12,777 nt of DNA from Tissierellales bacterium (GTDB taxonomy: Bacteria; Bacillota; Clostridia; Tissierellales; JASKZW01): contig JASLIL010000071.1 of the NCBI GenBank assembly GCA_030152145.1, forward strand, positions 1 to 12,777, given 5' to 3'. Position 1 is the first letter of the stretch. Each line of letters begins with the position of its first letter. The position numbers were made by a program, and so were the translations under genes. The notes under the pieces are model-generated. The model saw only the letters and a program-made list of their open reading frames with translations. It was not told the origin of the DNA and searched no databases. Shown here piece after piece: positions 1 to 7,064 of this stretch.

Positions 1-180
1 CTTATCTCCTCCAAAGGAAAGCACAGGCTTTCCATAATTATTCGAGACAAGGTAAGGAATTGGAGATTTCGTTAAAGGCCACAAAAAGGCTTTTTAACGC
101 GGACAAGGCAGGAGCCATGTCCCTACGATAGGCCTTGTTTCTTCGGAGCAGGTAAGTAGGATATTTTATATTTTGAATGT
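1..180. repeat. Long intergenic repeat, copy 1
   Basis: This block matches 308-487 at a constant offset of 307 bp without net indels. The differences I see are a C/T near 126 and a short scrambled patch near 132-140. It is built of nested inverted repeats: GGAAAGC/GCTTTCC around an ACAG loop, an outer ATCTCC/GGAGAT pair, a GTTAAA/TTTAAC hairpin, and ACAAGGC/GCCTTGT. It ends with the AT-rich motif GTAGGATATTTTATATTTTG, a variant of which also ends the elements near 10510 and 12777. No coding potential is apparent. The left edge lies at or beyond the start of the window. I do not recognise the family by name. Confidence 0.85.
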
Positions 181-307
181 ATCAATACTCCAGTCAGTTA
201 CGGAACCTACACTTGCTTCGCGTAGGGGCTTAGGTCCACCTAAGCCCGCAAGATCAAAGTAAAGCATATGTTATAGAAGAGTTTCTCCGAAGCAGAAACG
301 TATTAAC
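181..307. repeat. Spacer between repeat copies, with strong palindrome
   Basis: This segment separates the two long copies. It contains a perfect 9-bp inverted repeat at 226-247 (GGGCTTAGG, loop TCCA, CCTAAGCCC). Just before it is a weaker CCTAC/GTAGG hairpin. It ends with 288-307 of the junction motif CGAAGCAGAAACGTATTAAC, after which a new element starts with CTTATCT. The same 27-nt junction recurs exactly at 12629-12655, so this spacer is itself part of the repeat family. Confidence 0.7.
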
Positions 308-487
308 CTTATCTCCTCCAAAGGAAAGCACAGGCTTTCCATAATTATTCGAGACAAGGTAAGGAATTGGAGATTTCGTTAAAGGCCACAAAAAGGCTTT
401 TTAACGCGGACAAGGCAGGAGCCATGTCCCTATGATAGGCTCTTTTGCTTCGGAGCAGGTAAGTAGGATATTTTATATTTTGAATGT
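308..487. repeat. Long intergenic repeat, copy 2
   Basis: Second copy of the 1-180 element, in direct orientation. The patch that makes the ACAAGGC/GCCTTGT stem in copy 1 reads GGCTCTTTTG here. That can instead pair with the nearby AGGAGCC, so a stem is kept although its sequence has shifted. It ends in the same GTAGGATATTTTATATTTTG motif. Confidence 0.85.
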
Positions 488-580
488 TTTACGTACTTAA
501 CTCTTTTATCTTTAAACTGTTCTTCCGCACTTAACTTTACACTTTTATCTTTAAACTTTAAACTGTTTTCTCCCCAACTA
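488..580. other. Non-coding, TTTAAAC-rich stretch
   Basis: Pyrimidine-rich sequence with repeated CTTTAAACT-like words, for example ATCTTTAAACTTTAAACTG. No gene is visible. A very similar stretch with four tandem copies of AACTTTA follows the repeat element that ends near 10510, so this may be the normal flank of the element. Confidence 0.5.
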
Positions 581-603
581 AAAAACCCAGGCTTAGGCCT
601 GGG
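581..603 (-). terminator. Intrinsic terminator of the YabE-like gene
   Basis: On the minus strand, CCCAGGC, loop CTAA, GCCTGGG (7-bp stem) is followed by a T run (the A run at 581-585 on the plus strand). It lies about 35 bp past the stop codon at 638-640, which fits termination of the minus-strand gene. Confidence 0.85.
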
Positions 604-637
604 CTTCTATTAATTATTAAAACCATAGATTAAATGA

Positions 638-1654
638 CTAGTTTAATATATGAACTTTTACAGATCTTCTACCAAAATTCCTAACTTCACTTCTCTTGTG
701 GAAGAAAAGGTCTATTCTATTACCCTTTATAGCTCCACCAGTATCTCCAGCAACACAGTAACCATAATCTGGAGAACCATCAGTACTTTCTACATAAAGC
801 TTTGTTCCCAAAGGAATAACTCTAGGATCCACCGCTACAACTCCACGCTGTGGCTTCATACCACTAGCAGTAACCCCAACCCATTTACCCTGGGAAGCTG
901 GGCTGTCATCGTAGGCAGTAGCCTTCATGGAAATAGTCTTCTTAGCCCTAAAATTACCTCTACTAGTCTTAATTACAGGTGCCTTCATAGTACCCTTCAT
1001 TATTACCTTATCTTCAGGCTCTCTAACTATCTTTTCTTCCAATAAAACTCTAGCAACAATCTCTCCGTTTTCGAAGATCTTCTTAACCTTCTTCTCCTTG
1101 ATACCAGGCTTACCTTCTTCAACAATCTTGGTCTTGCCTTCCTCAAGTTTCTTATCTTCTTCAACAACTTCCTTAAAAGGAATTTCTTCCTCAACAGTTT
1201 CCACTGTCTCCTTAACTCTAACTACCTCGATTTCCTTACCAGGCTCCATTCTCTCATGTAACTCTGGCACAGTATAATCTTTTTCACCTAATATAATCTT
1301 AAAATCCTCTAGTATATTAATAACATTCTTGTAAGGTGACTTAATTTCTGTCCTAACCCCATTATCATTTAAGATATAAGTAACTGGGCTATTAACTTGA
1401 ATATGCATTCCACTCTTTAATTCATTATCCAATGGAACACTAACATAAGATCCCTTCTTAATATCAAGTTCTAGTTCTTCTATTAGTTCCTTTACTGTGT
1501 GTTTATATGTCTTAACGTTTTTGTTTTCGTCATCAATAGTTAGTTTAATTTCTTTGGCAGTATTAATATACGCTCCTAAAGATAGACTAGCAACCAAAAC
1601 TAAAAGTAGTATAACTTTTAATTTTCCAGTCATCTTCTTCGAAAAATTATCCAT
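638..1654 (-). CDS. yabE: YabE-like secreted G5/3D domain cell-wall protein
   Basis: A 338-residue secreted or membrane-anchored protein of the YabE/Rpf2-like group, thought to act on peptidoglycan. A basic N-terminus and hydrophobic segment (about residues 12-29) form a signal peptide or anchor. Two DUF348 ubiquitin-like repeats span about 36-80 and 91-130. A G5 domain covers about 145-220 and is very rich in Glu, Lys and Val. A C-terminal 3D domain covers about 240-318, with its aspartates in AVDPRVIPLG (D276), AGDTGG (D304) and RIDLFF (D315). The start is fixed by AGGAGGG (1661-1667), 6 nt upstream of ATG 1652-1654. In Bacillus subtilis yabE lies between tatD and rnmV; here it is divergent, just upstream of metG. 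The exact enzymatic activity is not known from sequence. Confidence 0.9.
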   Translation of the reverse strand: MDNFSKKMTGKLKVILLLVLVASLSLGAYINTAKEIKLTIDDENKNVKTYKHTVKELIEELELDIKKGSYVSVPLDNELKSGMHIQVNSPVTYILNDNGVRTEIKSPYKNVINILEDFKIILGEKDYTVPELHERMEPGKEIEVVRVKETVETVEEEIPFKEVVEEDKKLEEGKTKIVEEGKPGIKEKKVKKIFENGEIVARVLLEEKIVREPEDKVIMKGTMKAPVIKTSRGNFRAKKTISMKATAYDDSPASQGKWVGVTASGMKPQRGVVAVDPRVIPLGTKLYVESTDGSPDYGYCVAGDTGGAIKGNRIDLFFHKRSEVRNFGRRSVKVHILN

Positions 1655-1686
1655 TCTTTTCCCTCCTGTTTTTTTGACTATTTAGC

Positions 1687-1715
1687 ATTTTAGTAAAATA
1701 GTTTTTTTATGTCAA
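1687..1715 (-). promoter_or_regulatory. Sigma-A promoter of the YabE-like gene
   Basis: On the minus strand, TTGACA (1710-1715), a 17-bp spacer and TAAAAT (1687-1692). Transcription would begin near 1680, giving a short leader of roughly 25 nt before the start codon at 1654. Confidence 0.75.
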
Positions 1716-1877
1716 ATTTATAGGGCTTTTTTAGGTCAAAAACCCTTGTATTTTTCCATATTTTCCCAATCGGTTATAAAAAAGAGAAATTTCTGAAATT
1801 TTATTTCATTCCTTTAAAGCTAGGTAAATCAATATTTTAAAGAAGTTACAAAATAGTTAAGATTATAAAATTTGAAA

Positions 1878-1918
1878 TAGGCTAGCTTAATTGTTAAGAA
1901 TCTGTAACAATTAGCCTA
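1878..1918. repeat. Bulged inverted repeat in the divergent intergenic region
   Basis: TAGGCT (1878-1883) and AATTGTTA (1889-1896) pair with TAACAATT (1905-1912) and AGCCTA (1913-1918). This gives 14 bp in two blocks with a 5-nt one-sided bulge (AGCTT) and an 8-nt loop. There is no good T run on either side, so it is a weak terminator candidate; an operator or RNA hairpin is possible. The rest of 1716-2030 is AT-rich with no gene. It includes a 12-bp direct repeat TTTGACAAAGCT at 1951-1962 and 2006-2017. Confidence 0.5.
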
Positions 1919-2032
1919 AAAACACCATTTAGTTAGAAAATGAAACTATATTTGACAAAGCTCTAAGCCTTGCAAAATACAGATTTGGTTCGATTTCTTA
2001 CTAGATTTGACAAAGCTAATTTTCTCTATATC

Positions 2033-2061
2033 TTGACAATATAAGGCTGATTGGATATATT
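2033..2061 (+). promoter_or_regulatory. Sigma-A promoter of the metG T-box transcript
   Basis: TTGACA (2033-2038), 17-bp spacer, TATATT (2056-2061). Transcription would start near 2068 and read through the T-box leader into metG. Confidence 0.75.
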
Positions 2062-2100
2062 ATATCTACAATAAAAAACACTTTAATAAAGATAAAAATA

Positions 2101-2340
2101 ATGCAAGGAAGAGTAGATAGTAAATTTACTTACAGAGAACTAGGTTAGGTGAAAGCTAGTAGAAAGTTACTATTGAAGATGGCCCTTAAATTCTAAGGTC
2201 AAATAATTAGGCCCTAGCGACTGATCTCGTTAAAGATTACGGGCAAACCTATTGAGTCCACTTCTTAATGGAAGTGGAAAATTAGAGTGGTAACGCGAAA
2301 CTACAACCTTCGTCTCTATATAAGAGAAGAAGGTTTTTTT
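2101..2340 (+). promoter_or_regulatory. T-box leader, methionine specifier (metG)
   Basis: A tRNA-sensing leader RNA. Stem I has a helix ATAGTAA (2117-2123) / TTACTAT (2167-2173). Its distal part is AGAGAACTAGG...GGTGAAAGCTAGT, matching the conserved AG-bulge/distal-loop pattern. The loop after TTACTAT reads TGAAGATGGC, giving ATG (2179-2181) as the likely specifier codon, in keeping with metG downstream. A TCCACTTC/GAAGTGGA hairpin sits at 2257-2278. The T-box sequence is AGAGTGGTAACGCG (2284-2297), a variant of the consensus AGGGTGGNACCGCG. Its TGGT can pair with an ACCA tRNA end (discriminator A). The antiterminator partner CGTCTCT (2311-2317) matches the variant AGAG arm. Uncharged tRNA-Met should favour read-through. 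Confidence 0.92.
2305..2340 (+). terminator. Regulated terminator of the metG T-box
   Basis: AACCTTC-g-TCTCT pairs with AGAGA-a-GAAGGTT, followed by seven or more T. The CGTCTCT arm is shared with the antiterminator helix, so the two folds are mutually exclusive. Confidence 0.9.
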
Positions 2341-2367
2341 ATTTACTATATAATAGGAGGGATTATT

Positions 2368-4317
2368 TTGAAAAAATACTATATAACAACACCAATATTC
2401 TACCCAAGTGACAACCTGCACATAGGTCACACCTACACAACAGTAGCAGCAGACACCCTAAAGAAATTTAAAAAGGCTCAAGGATACGACACATTTTTCC
2501 TAACAGGAACAGACGAACACGGTCAAAAAATACAAGACAAGGCCAAGGAAAAAGGACTGGAACCAAAAGCCTATGTAGACGGAATAGTAGACAACATAAA
2601 AAAACTATGGGAAGAACTAGAAATAGACTACGACAAGTTTGTAAGAACAACAGACAAGGAACATATGGAGCTAGTAGAAAAAGTATTTGAAAAACTCTAC
2701 AAGCAAGGAGACATCTACAAGTCAAAATACGAAGGACTCTACTGTACACCATGTGAATCTTTCTGGACAGACAGTCAACTAGACGAAAAGGGAATGTGCC
2801 CAGACTGTCACAGGCCAGTACACACAACCAGTGAAGAAGCCTACTTCTTTAAACTATCAGACTACAGAGAAAGAATAGAAGAACTATACAAGGAAAAGGC
2901 AGACTTCCTAGAACCAGAATCAAGAAAAAATGAAATGATAAACAACTTTATAAAGGAAGGACTAGAAGATATTTGCGTAACCCGTACCAGCTTTGACTGG
3001 GGAGTAAAGGTACCTTTTGATAAGGACCATGTAGTCTATGTATGGGTAGATGCCCTACTAGCCTATATTTCAGGCCTAGGCTACGACTCAGAAAATGATG
3101 AGCTCTACCAAAAGTATTGGCCAGCAAATGTTCAACTGGTAGGAAAAGAAATAGTAAGATTCCACACTATAATATGGCCAGCAGTTCTAATGGCCCTAGA
3201 CCTACCACTACCAGAAAAGGTATTTGGCCATGGCTGGATCCTATTTGAAAATGATAAAATGTCAAAATCAAAGGGAAATGTAATCTACCCAGAGCCACTA
3301 ATAGAGCTATACGGCATAGATGCTTTCAAGTACTTTCTACTAAGGGAATTCTCCTTTGGACAAGACGGATCCTTCTCCAAGGAAAAGTTCCTTCAAAGAC
3401 TAAACTCAGACCTAGCCAATGACCTAGGAAACCTAGTAAGCAGAACAGTTAAAATGGTAGAAAAATACAATGACGGCAAGCTTCCAGCAGCCACTAATAT
3501 AGAAGAGATAGATAAGGACCTAATAGAAAGGGCTGAAGCTGTCCAGGAAAAACTAGAAAAACACATGGAAAATCTAGCCTTCTCAAAAGCCCTAGAGGAA
3601 ATTTGGAAGCTAGTAAGAAGAACCAATAAGTATATAGATGAAACAGAACCATGGGTACTAGCAAAAGAAGAAAATTGGGACAGACTAAACACAGTACTCT
3701 ACAACCTAATAGAAAGCATAAGAATAGTAGCCTTCCTAATAAACCCATTCATGGGCAAAACTTCAAAAGCCATCCTAGATCAGATAGGCTACAAGGAAGA
3801 AGTAAAGTGGGAAGAAGCTAGGATTTGGGGTAAAATAGAAGCAGGAACAGAAATGGGTCAAAGACAAGTCCTATTCCCAAGACTAGAAATAGAAAAAGAA
3901 CTAGAAAAAATAGGCAAGGCCCATGAAAAGCTAAACAAGGAAAGAGGTATAGTAAAAGTGGAAGAGAAAAAAGAACTAGAAGAAGTAGAAGAAAACTTTA
4001 TATCAATAGATGACTTTGCAAAAGTAGAATTTAAGGTAGGAGAAATAGTAGAAGCAGAAAATCACCCAGACGCCGACAAGCTACTAGTCCTACAAGTTAA
4101 AATAGGAGAAGAAAAAAGACAAATAGTATCAGGAATCAGAAAACACTATCAGGCAGAAGACCTAATAGGTAAAAAGGTAGTAGCAGTAACAAATCTAAAA
4201 CCAGTAAAATTAAGAGGAGTAGAATCTTCAGGCATGCTACTAGCGGCTTCAAAAGGTAAAAAGCTAACACTAGTAAGCACCCTAGAAGACATAAACTCAG
4301 GAGCAATAATCTCCTAA
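2368..4317 (+). CDS. metG: Methionyl-tRNA synthetase
   Basis: Cytosolic class I synthetase that charges tRNA-Met. I chose TTG 2368-2370 as start (649 residues) because AGGAGGG (2355-2361) sits 6 nt before it and the protein then begins MKKYYITTPIFYPSDN, the normal family start. A longer open frame from 2287 would begin inside the T-box and is rejected. HIGH is at residues 18-21, the zinc knuckle CxxC...CxxC at C126/C129/C144/C147, and KMSKS at 297-301. After the anticodon-binding helical domain there is a C-terminal OB-fold tRNA-binding domain (about 540-649, with VGEIVEAENHPDADKLLVLQ), as in the dimeric bacterial form. Leucine is mostly CTA. It is the first gene of a run continuing with tatD 12 nt downstream, controlled by the T-box. 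Confidence 0.97.
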   Translation: MKKYYITTPIFYPSDNLHIGHTYTTVAADTLKKFKKAQGYDTFFLTGTDEHGQKIQDKAKEKGLEPKAYVDGIVDNIKKLWEELEIDYDKFVRTTDKEHMELVEKVFEKLYKQGDIYKSKYEGLYCTPCESFWTDSQLDEKGMCPDCHRPVHTTSEEAYFFKLSDYRERIEELYKEKADFLEPESRKNEMINNFIKEGLEDICVTRTSFDWGVKVPFDKDHVVYVWVDALLAYISGLGYDSENDELYQKYWPANVQLVGKEIVRFHTIIWPAVLMALDLPLPEKVFGHGWILFENDKMSKSKGNVIYPEPLIELYGIDAFKYFLLREFSFGQDGSFSKEKFLQRLNSDLANDLGNLVSRTVKMVEKYNDGKLPAATNIEEIDKDLIERAEAVQEKLEKHMENLAFSKALEEIWKLVRRTNKYIDETEPWVLAKEENWDRLNTVLYNLIESIRIVAFLINPFMGKTSKAILDQIGYKEEVKWEEARIWGKIEAGTEMGQRQVLFPRLEIEKELEKIGKAHEKLNKERGIVKVEEKKELEEVEENFISIDDFAKVEFKVGEIVEAENHPDADKLLVLQVKIGEEKRQIVSGIRKHYQAEDLIGKKVVAVTNLKPVKLRGVESSGMLLAASKGKKLTLVSTLEDINSGAIIS

Positions 4318-4329
4318 GGAGTGAAAACT

Positions 4330-5094
4330 ATGTTTATAGACAGTCACGCACACATAACAGACCCTAGATTTGACCAAGACAGGGAACAACTAATAGAAGA
4401 TCTGGAAAAAGACAAGATAGAACTAGTAATAAACCCAGGCGTAGATCTTAAGACCAGCATGGACGCAGTCAACCTAGCAGAAAAGCACCCTAAGATCTAC
4501 GCAGCAGTAGGCTTCCATCCCCACGATGCCAAGGAAATGGACCAAGGAAGTCTTAAGATCCTAGAAGCCTTTGCAAAAAGGGAAAAGGTAGTAGCCATAG
4601 GAGAAATAGGCCTAGACTACTACTATGACAACTCCCCCAGGGAAATACAAAAGGCCAGGTTCATAGAGCAAATAGAGCTAGCCAAAAAGCTAGACCTGCC
4701 CATAATAGTTCACTCAAGAGACGCCGATCAAGACAGCTATGAAATACTAAAGGCCCAACAAGACGGCAACTTAAAAGGCGTAATGCACTGCTACTCAGGA
4801 GACCAAGACCTAGCCAAGAAATATATAGACCTAGGCTTCTACATCTCCATAGCAGGGCCAGTAACCTTTAAAAATGGGGAAAAAACCAGACAGGCCCTAA
4901 AGGCCATACCCCTAGACAGGCTAATGATAGAAACAGACTCACCCTATCTGGCGCCAGAACCAAAAAGAGGCAAGAGAAATGAACCAAGCAATGTAAGATA
5001 TGTAGCAGCAAGAATAGCAGAAGAACTAGGCCTATCAACAGAAGACCTAGCCAAGGCCAGCAGGGAAAACACAAAAAAACTATTTCAAATCTAA
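4330..5094 (+). CDS. tatD: TatD family metal-dependent DNase
   Basis: A 254-residue TIM-barrel metallo-hydrolase; family members act as 3'-5' DNases or deoxyribonucleases with two divalent metals. Metal ligands expected in the family are visible: HxH at H6/H8, E92 in GEIGLDYYY, H128 in IVHSRDA, H153 in MHCYSGD and D203 in ETDSPYLAPEP. I prefer ATG 4330 over the in-frame GTG 4321. AAGGAG (4316-4321) then stands 8 nt ahead and the protein begins MFIDSHAH, the typical family start; GTG 4321 overlaps that ribosome site. The ribosome site itself overlaps the metG stop, so the two are tightly linked. Confidence 0.95.
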   Translation: MFIDSHAHITDPRFDQDREQLIEDLEKDKIELVINPGVDLKTSMDAVNLAEKHPKIYAAVGFHPHDAKEMDQGSLKILEAFAKREKVVAIGEIGLDYYYDNSPREIQKARFIEQIELAKKLDLPIIVHSRDADQDSYEILKAQQDGNLKGVMHCYSGDQDLAKKYIDLGFYISIAGPVTFKNGEKTRQALKAIPLDRLMIETDSPYLAPEPKRGKRNEPSNVRYVAARIAEELGLSTEDLAKASRENTKKLFQI

Positions 5095-5120
5095 ACAAAA
5101 GGAGGGAAACCTCCTTTTGT
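5095..5120 (+). terminator. Perfect hairpin between tatD and rnmV
   Basis: An 11-bp perfect stem ACAAAAGGAGG / CCTCCTTTTGT with a GAAA tetraloop begins right after the tatD stop. The following tract CTTTAC is a poor T run, so termination would be partial at best. It could also be an mRNA-processing or stability hairpin. It buries an AGGAGG that would otherwise look like a ribosome site. Confidence 0.6.
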
Positions 5121-5138
5121 CTTTACAGAGGTGTTAAA

Positions 5139-5678
5139 ATGATCAAGGAAATAATAGTAGTAGAAGGAAAAGACGACATAAGTAAAGTTAAATCTGCCCT
5201 AGAAGCAGAAGTCATAGCCACAGGTGGCTTTGGCTACGGTGACAGGTTCCTAAGAGACCTTAAAAATATAGCAGATAAAAAAGGGGTAATAATCCTAACA
5301 GACCCAGACTTTGCAGGAGAGCAAATAAGAAGAAGAATCTCCAAGGACCTAAAGAACTGCAAGCACGCCTTCCTACCTCAAGGCAAGGCCCTTAAAAAAG
5401 GAGACATAGGCGTAGAAAATGCCACAGCAGAAGACATAAGACAAGCCATCTACAAGGCTAGACCAGAAGTAGAAGAAAAAAGGCAACTCTTTAAAAAAGA
5501 AGACCTAATAAACCTAGGACTAATAGGAGCCCAAGACTCCATGGAAAAAAGAGATCAACTAGGTCACCTACTAGGTATAGGCTACGGTAACGGCAAGCAA
5601 TTTTTAAACAGACTAAACAATTTCGGCATAACACGAGAGGAATTCGTAGAAGCCTTAGAAAAATTGGAGGAAAACTAA
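5139..5678 (+). CDS. rnmV: Ribonuclease M5 (5S rRNA maturation)
   Basis: A 179-residue Toprim-domain endonuclease that trims the 5S rRNA precursor in low-GC Gram-positive bacteria. The Toprim motifs are visible: the glutamate in VVEGKDD (E9) and the DxD in LTDPDFAGEQIRR (D55, D57). Length matches the family. The C-terminal half (about 110-179) has the family's GLIGAQDSMEKRDQLGHLLG pattern and helical tail. AGAGGTG (5127-5133) precedes ATG 5139. The stop overlaps the ksgA start (TAATG), so the two are translationally coupled. In Bacillus subtilis these two genes are neighbours too. Confidence 0.95.
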   Translation: MIKEIIVVEGKDDISKVKSALEAEVIATGGFGYGDRFLRDLKNIADKKGVIILTDPDFAGEQIRRRISKDLKNCKHAFLPQGKALKKGDIGVENATAEDIRQAIYKARPEVEEKRQLFKKEDLINLGLIGAQDSMEKRDQLGHLLGIGYGNGKQFLNRLNNFGITREEFVEALEKLEEN

Positions 5679-6541
5679 TGAAGAAAAGACTATACAATCC
5701 TCAATACGTAAAGGAAATAATGTCCCACAACAAGATCAACATGTCAAAAAGTCTGGGACAAAACTTCCTAATAGATGGAAACATAGTAAGAAACATAGTA
5801 GAAGGTGCAGGCATAGGAGAAGAAGACTATGTTCTAGAAATAGGCCCAGGCATAGGAGTCCTAACAGAAGAACTAGCCCTAAAAGCCAAAAAGGTCCTAT
5901 CCGTAGAAATAGACCAGCAATTTGTAGGCATCCTATCCCAAACCCTAAAAGAACAAGACAATATAGAAATCTATCCAGGAGACATACTAGAAGTAGACCT
6001 AGATAGAATACTAGAAGAAAAACTAGGAGGAGGACCAGTAAAGGTAGTAGCCAACCTACCCTACAACATAACAACCCCCATCCTAGCCAGGCTCCTAGAA
6101 AACAGCTACAATATAGACAGCATAACAGTAATGATTCAAAAAGAAGTAGCAGACCGCATAGTCTCCACAGAAAAAGACAAGGACTACGGAGCCCTATCAG
6201 TCTTCGCCAACTTCTACGCCAACACAGAAATAATCCTAAGAGTACCAAACACAGTCTTCATCCCAAGACCCAAGGTAGAATCAGCCGTAGTTCAACTAAA
6301 GCTAAAAGAAGATCTGCCAAAAGTAAACAAGGAAATTTTCTTCAGTCTAGTAAAATCAGCCTTCGGTAAAAGAAGAAAAACCATCCTAAACTCAATGACC
6401 ACAGGCTATCTAGACCTATCAAAAGAAGAACTAAAAGGAATCCTAGAAAAGTTAGACCTAAAGGAAAACCTAAGAGCAGAAAATCTAAGCATAGAAAACT
6501 ACGCAGCCATAAGTCAGGAAATAGAAAAACTAAAAGTCTAG
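5678..6541 (+). CDS. ksgA: 16S rRNA dimethyladenosine transferase
   Basis: A 287-residue SAM-dependent methyltransferase that dimethylates two adjacent adenines in the 3' terminal hairpin of 16S rRNA, a late step in 30S assembly. The Rossmann motif I is VLEIGPGIGVLTEELA (residues 52-67), the acidic motif II is VLSVEID (73-79), and the catalytic NLPY is at 126-129. SLGQNFL (25-31) is the usual N-terminal motif. The C-terminal helical domain contains FIPRPKVESAVV and KRRKTILN. GGAGG (5666-5670) precedes ATG 5678 by 7 nt. The start overlaps the rnmV stop by one base. Confidence 0.97.
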   Translation: MKKRLYNPQYVKEIMSHNKINMSKSLGQNFLIDGNIVRNIVEGAGIGEEDYVLEIGPGIGVLTEELALKAKKVLSVEIDQQFVGILSQTLKEQDNIEIYPGDILEVDLDRILEEKLGGGPVKVVANLPYNITTPILARLLENSYNIDSITVMIQKEVADRIVSTEKDKDYGALSVFANFYANTEIILRVPNTVFIPRPKVESAVVQLKLKEDLPKVNKEIFFSLVKSAFGKRRKTILNSMTTGYLDLSKEELKGILEKLDLKENLRAENLSIENYAAISQEIEKLKV

Positions 6542-6543
6542 AA

Positions 6544-6571
6544 AGGAGGGAACTGCAAAAGCAGAAAACTT
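6544..6571 (+). promoter_or_regulatory. Ribosome site of the ArsR gene split by a mini-hairpin
   Basis: The only good ribosome site, AGGAGGG (6544-6550), is 21 nt from ATG 6572, too far for normal initiation. Between them lies CTGC-AAAA-GCAG (6553-6564). Folding it out leaves 9 nt between site and start. No other in-frame start codon lies in the gap. The stem is only 4 bp, so this is suggestive. Confidence 0.45.
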
Positions 6572-6937
6572 ATGAAAAAAGAAGAAAACAACCTAATATG
6601 TTCAGCAAGTTCAACACCAGAAGAAGAACTAAGGAAAATAAAAGACAGCATCTACTCAGACGAAATAGTAGAAGATCTGTCAAAAATCTTCAAGGCCATA
6701 GGCGACCCAACAAGACTAAAAATAATCTATGTCCTCTCCAAATCGCCCCTATGCGTCTGTGACATAGCAAATCTACTAGACATGACACAATCAGCCATCT
6801 CCCACCACCTAAGGCTCTTAAGAAACCTAAGGCTAGTAAAATACAAAAGAGAAGGCAAACTAGTAATCTACTCACTAGACGACGACCACGTCCTAGAATT
6901 ATTTAAACAAGGACTAGAACACGTAAGCCACAACTAA
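6572..6937 (+). CDS. ArsR/SmtB family metal-sensing repressor
   Basis: A 121-residue winged-helix dimeric repressor. The helix-turn-helix core is about residues 64-86 (DIANLLDMTQSAISHHLRLL), followed by a wing near YKREGKLVIY. Two possible metal sites are visible. The CVC box (C61, C63) together with C10 recalls the cysteine site of CadC/ArsR proteins. In the last helix D104, H106, H117 and H120 sit where SmtB has Asp, His, His and Glu, so a zinc-type site is likely with His replacing Glu. I infer a zinc or cadmium/lead sensor rather than arsenite. It follows ksgA by 30 nt in the same direction without a terminator. No obvious efflux gene is adjacent, so its target is unknown. Confidence 0.88.
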   Translation: MKKEENNLICSASSTPEEELRKIKDSIYSDEIVEDLSKIFKAIGDPTRLKIIYVLSKSPLCVCDIANLLDMTQSAISHHLRLLRNLRLVKYKREGKLVIYSLDDDHVLELFKQGLEHVSHN

Positions 6938-6991
6938 AATTAATGGTTAATAAGACATAAGGCAGGGTAAAATATAAAATGAAAGAAAAGC

Positions 6992-7020
6992 TTGACAGTC
7001 ATACCCTAAGGGGGTATAAT
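6992..7020 (+). promoter_or_regulatory. Consensus promoter of the glutaredoxin gene
   Basis: A perfect consensus TTGACA (6992-6997), 17-bp spacer and TATAAT (7015-7020). The spacer and the -10 box are overlapped by the palindrome at 7001-7017, which suggests that a strong promoter is held down by a repressor. Confidence 0.88.
7001..7017. promoter_or_regulatory. Putative operator ATACCC-N5-GGGTAT, site 1
   Basis: ATACCC TAAGG GGGTAT, with 6-bp inverted arms, sits inside the promoter spacer and runs into the -10. Binding here would block RNA polymerase. The arms and the 5-bp spacing are identical to the site at 8175-8191 before the selenoprotein gene. The G/C-tract palindrome resembles operators of CsoR/CstR (DUF156) copper or persulfide sensors. 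That assignment is inference, and no such gene is in the window. Confidence 0.6.
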
Positions 7021-7064
7021 GAAACTAGTCAATAAATCAGAGGAATATTTAGGAGGGAATTTAA

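Noticed and set aside
2287..2367. N-terminal extension of MetG by 27 residues
   Set aside because: It would begin inside the T-box sequence and cross the terminator. TTG 2368 has a perfect ribosome site and gives the family start.
4321..4329. GTG 4321 as the tatD start
   Set aside because: The GTG overlaps the ribosome site AAGGAG, while ATG 4330 has ideal spacing and the typical MFIDSHAH start.
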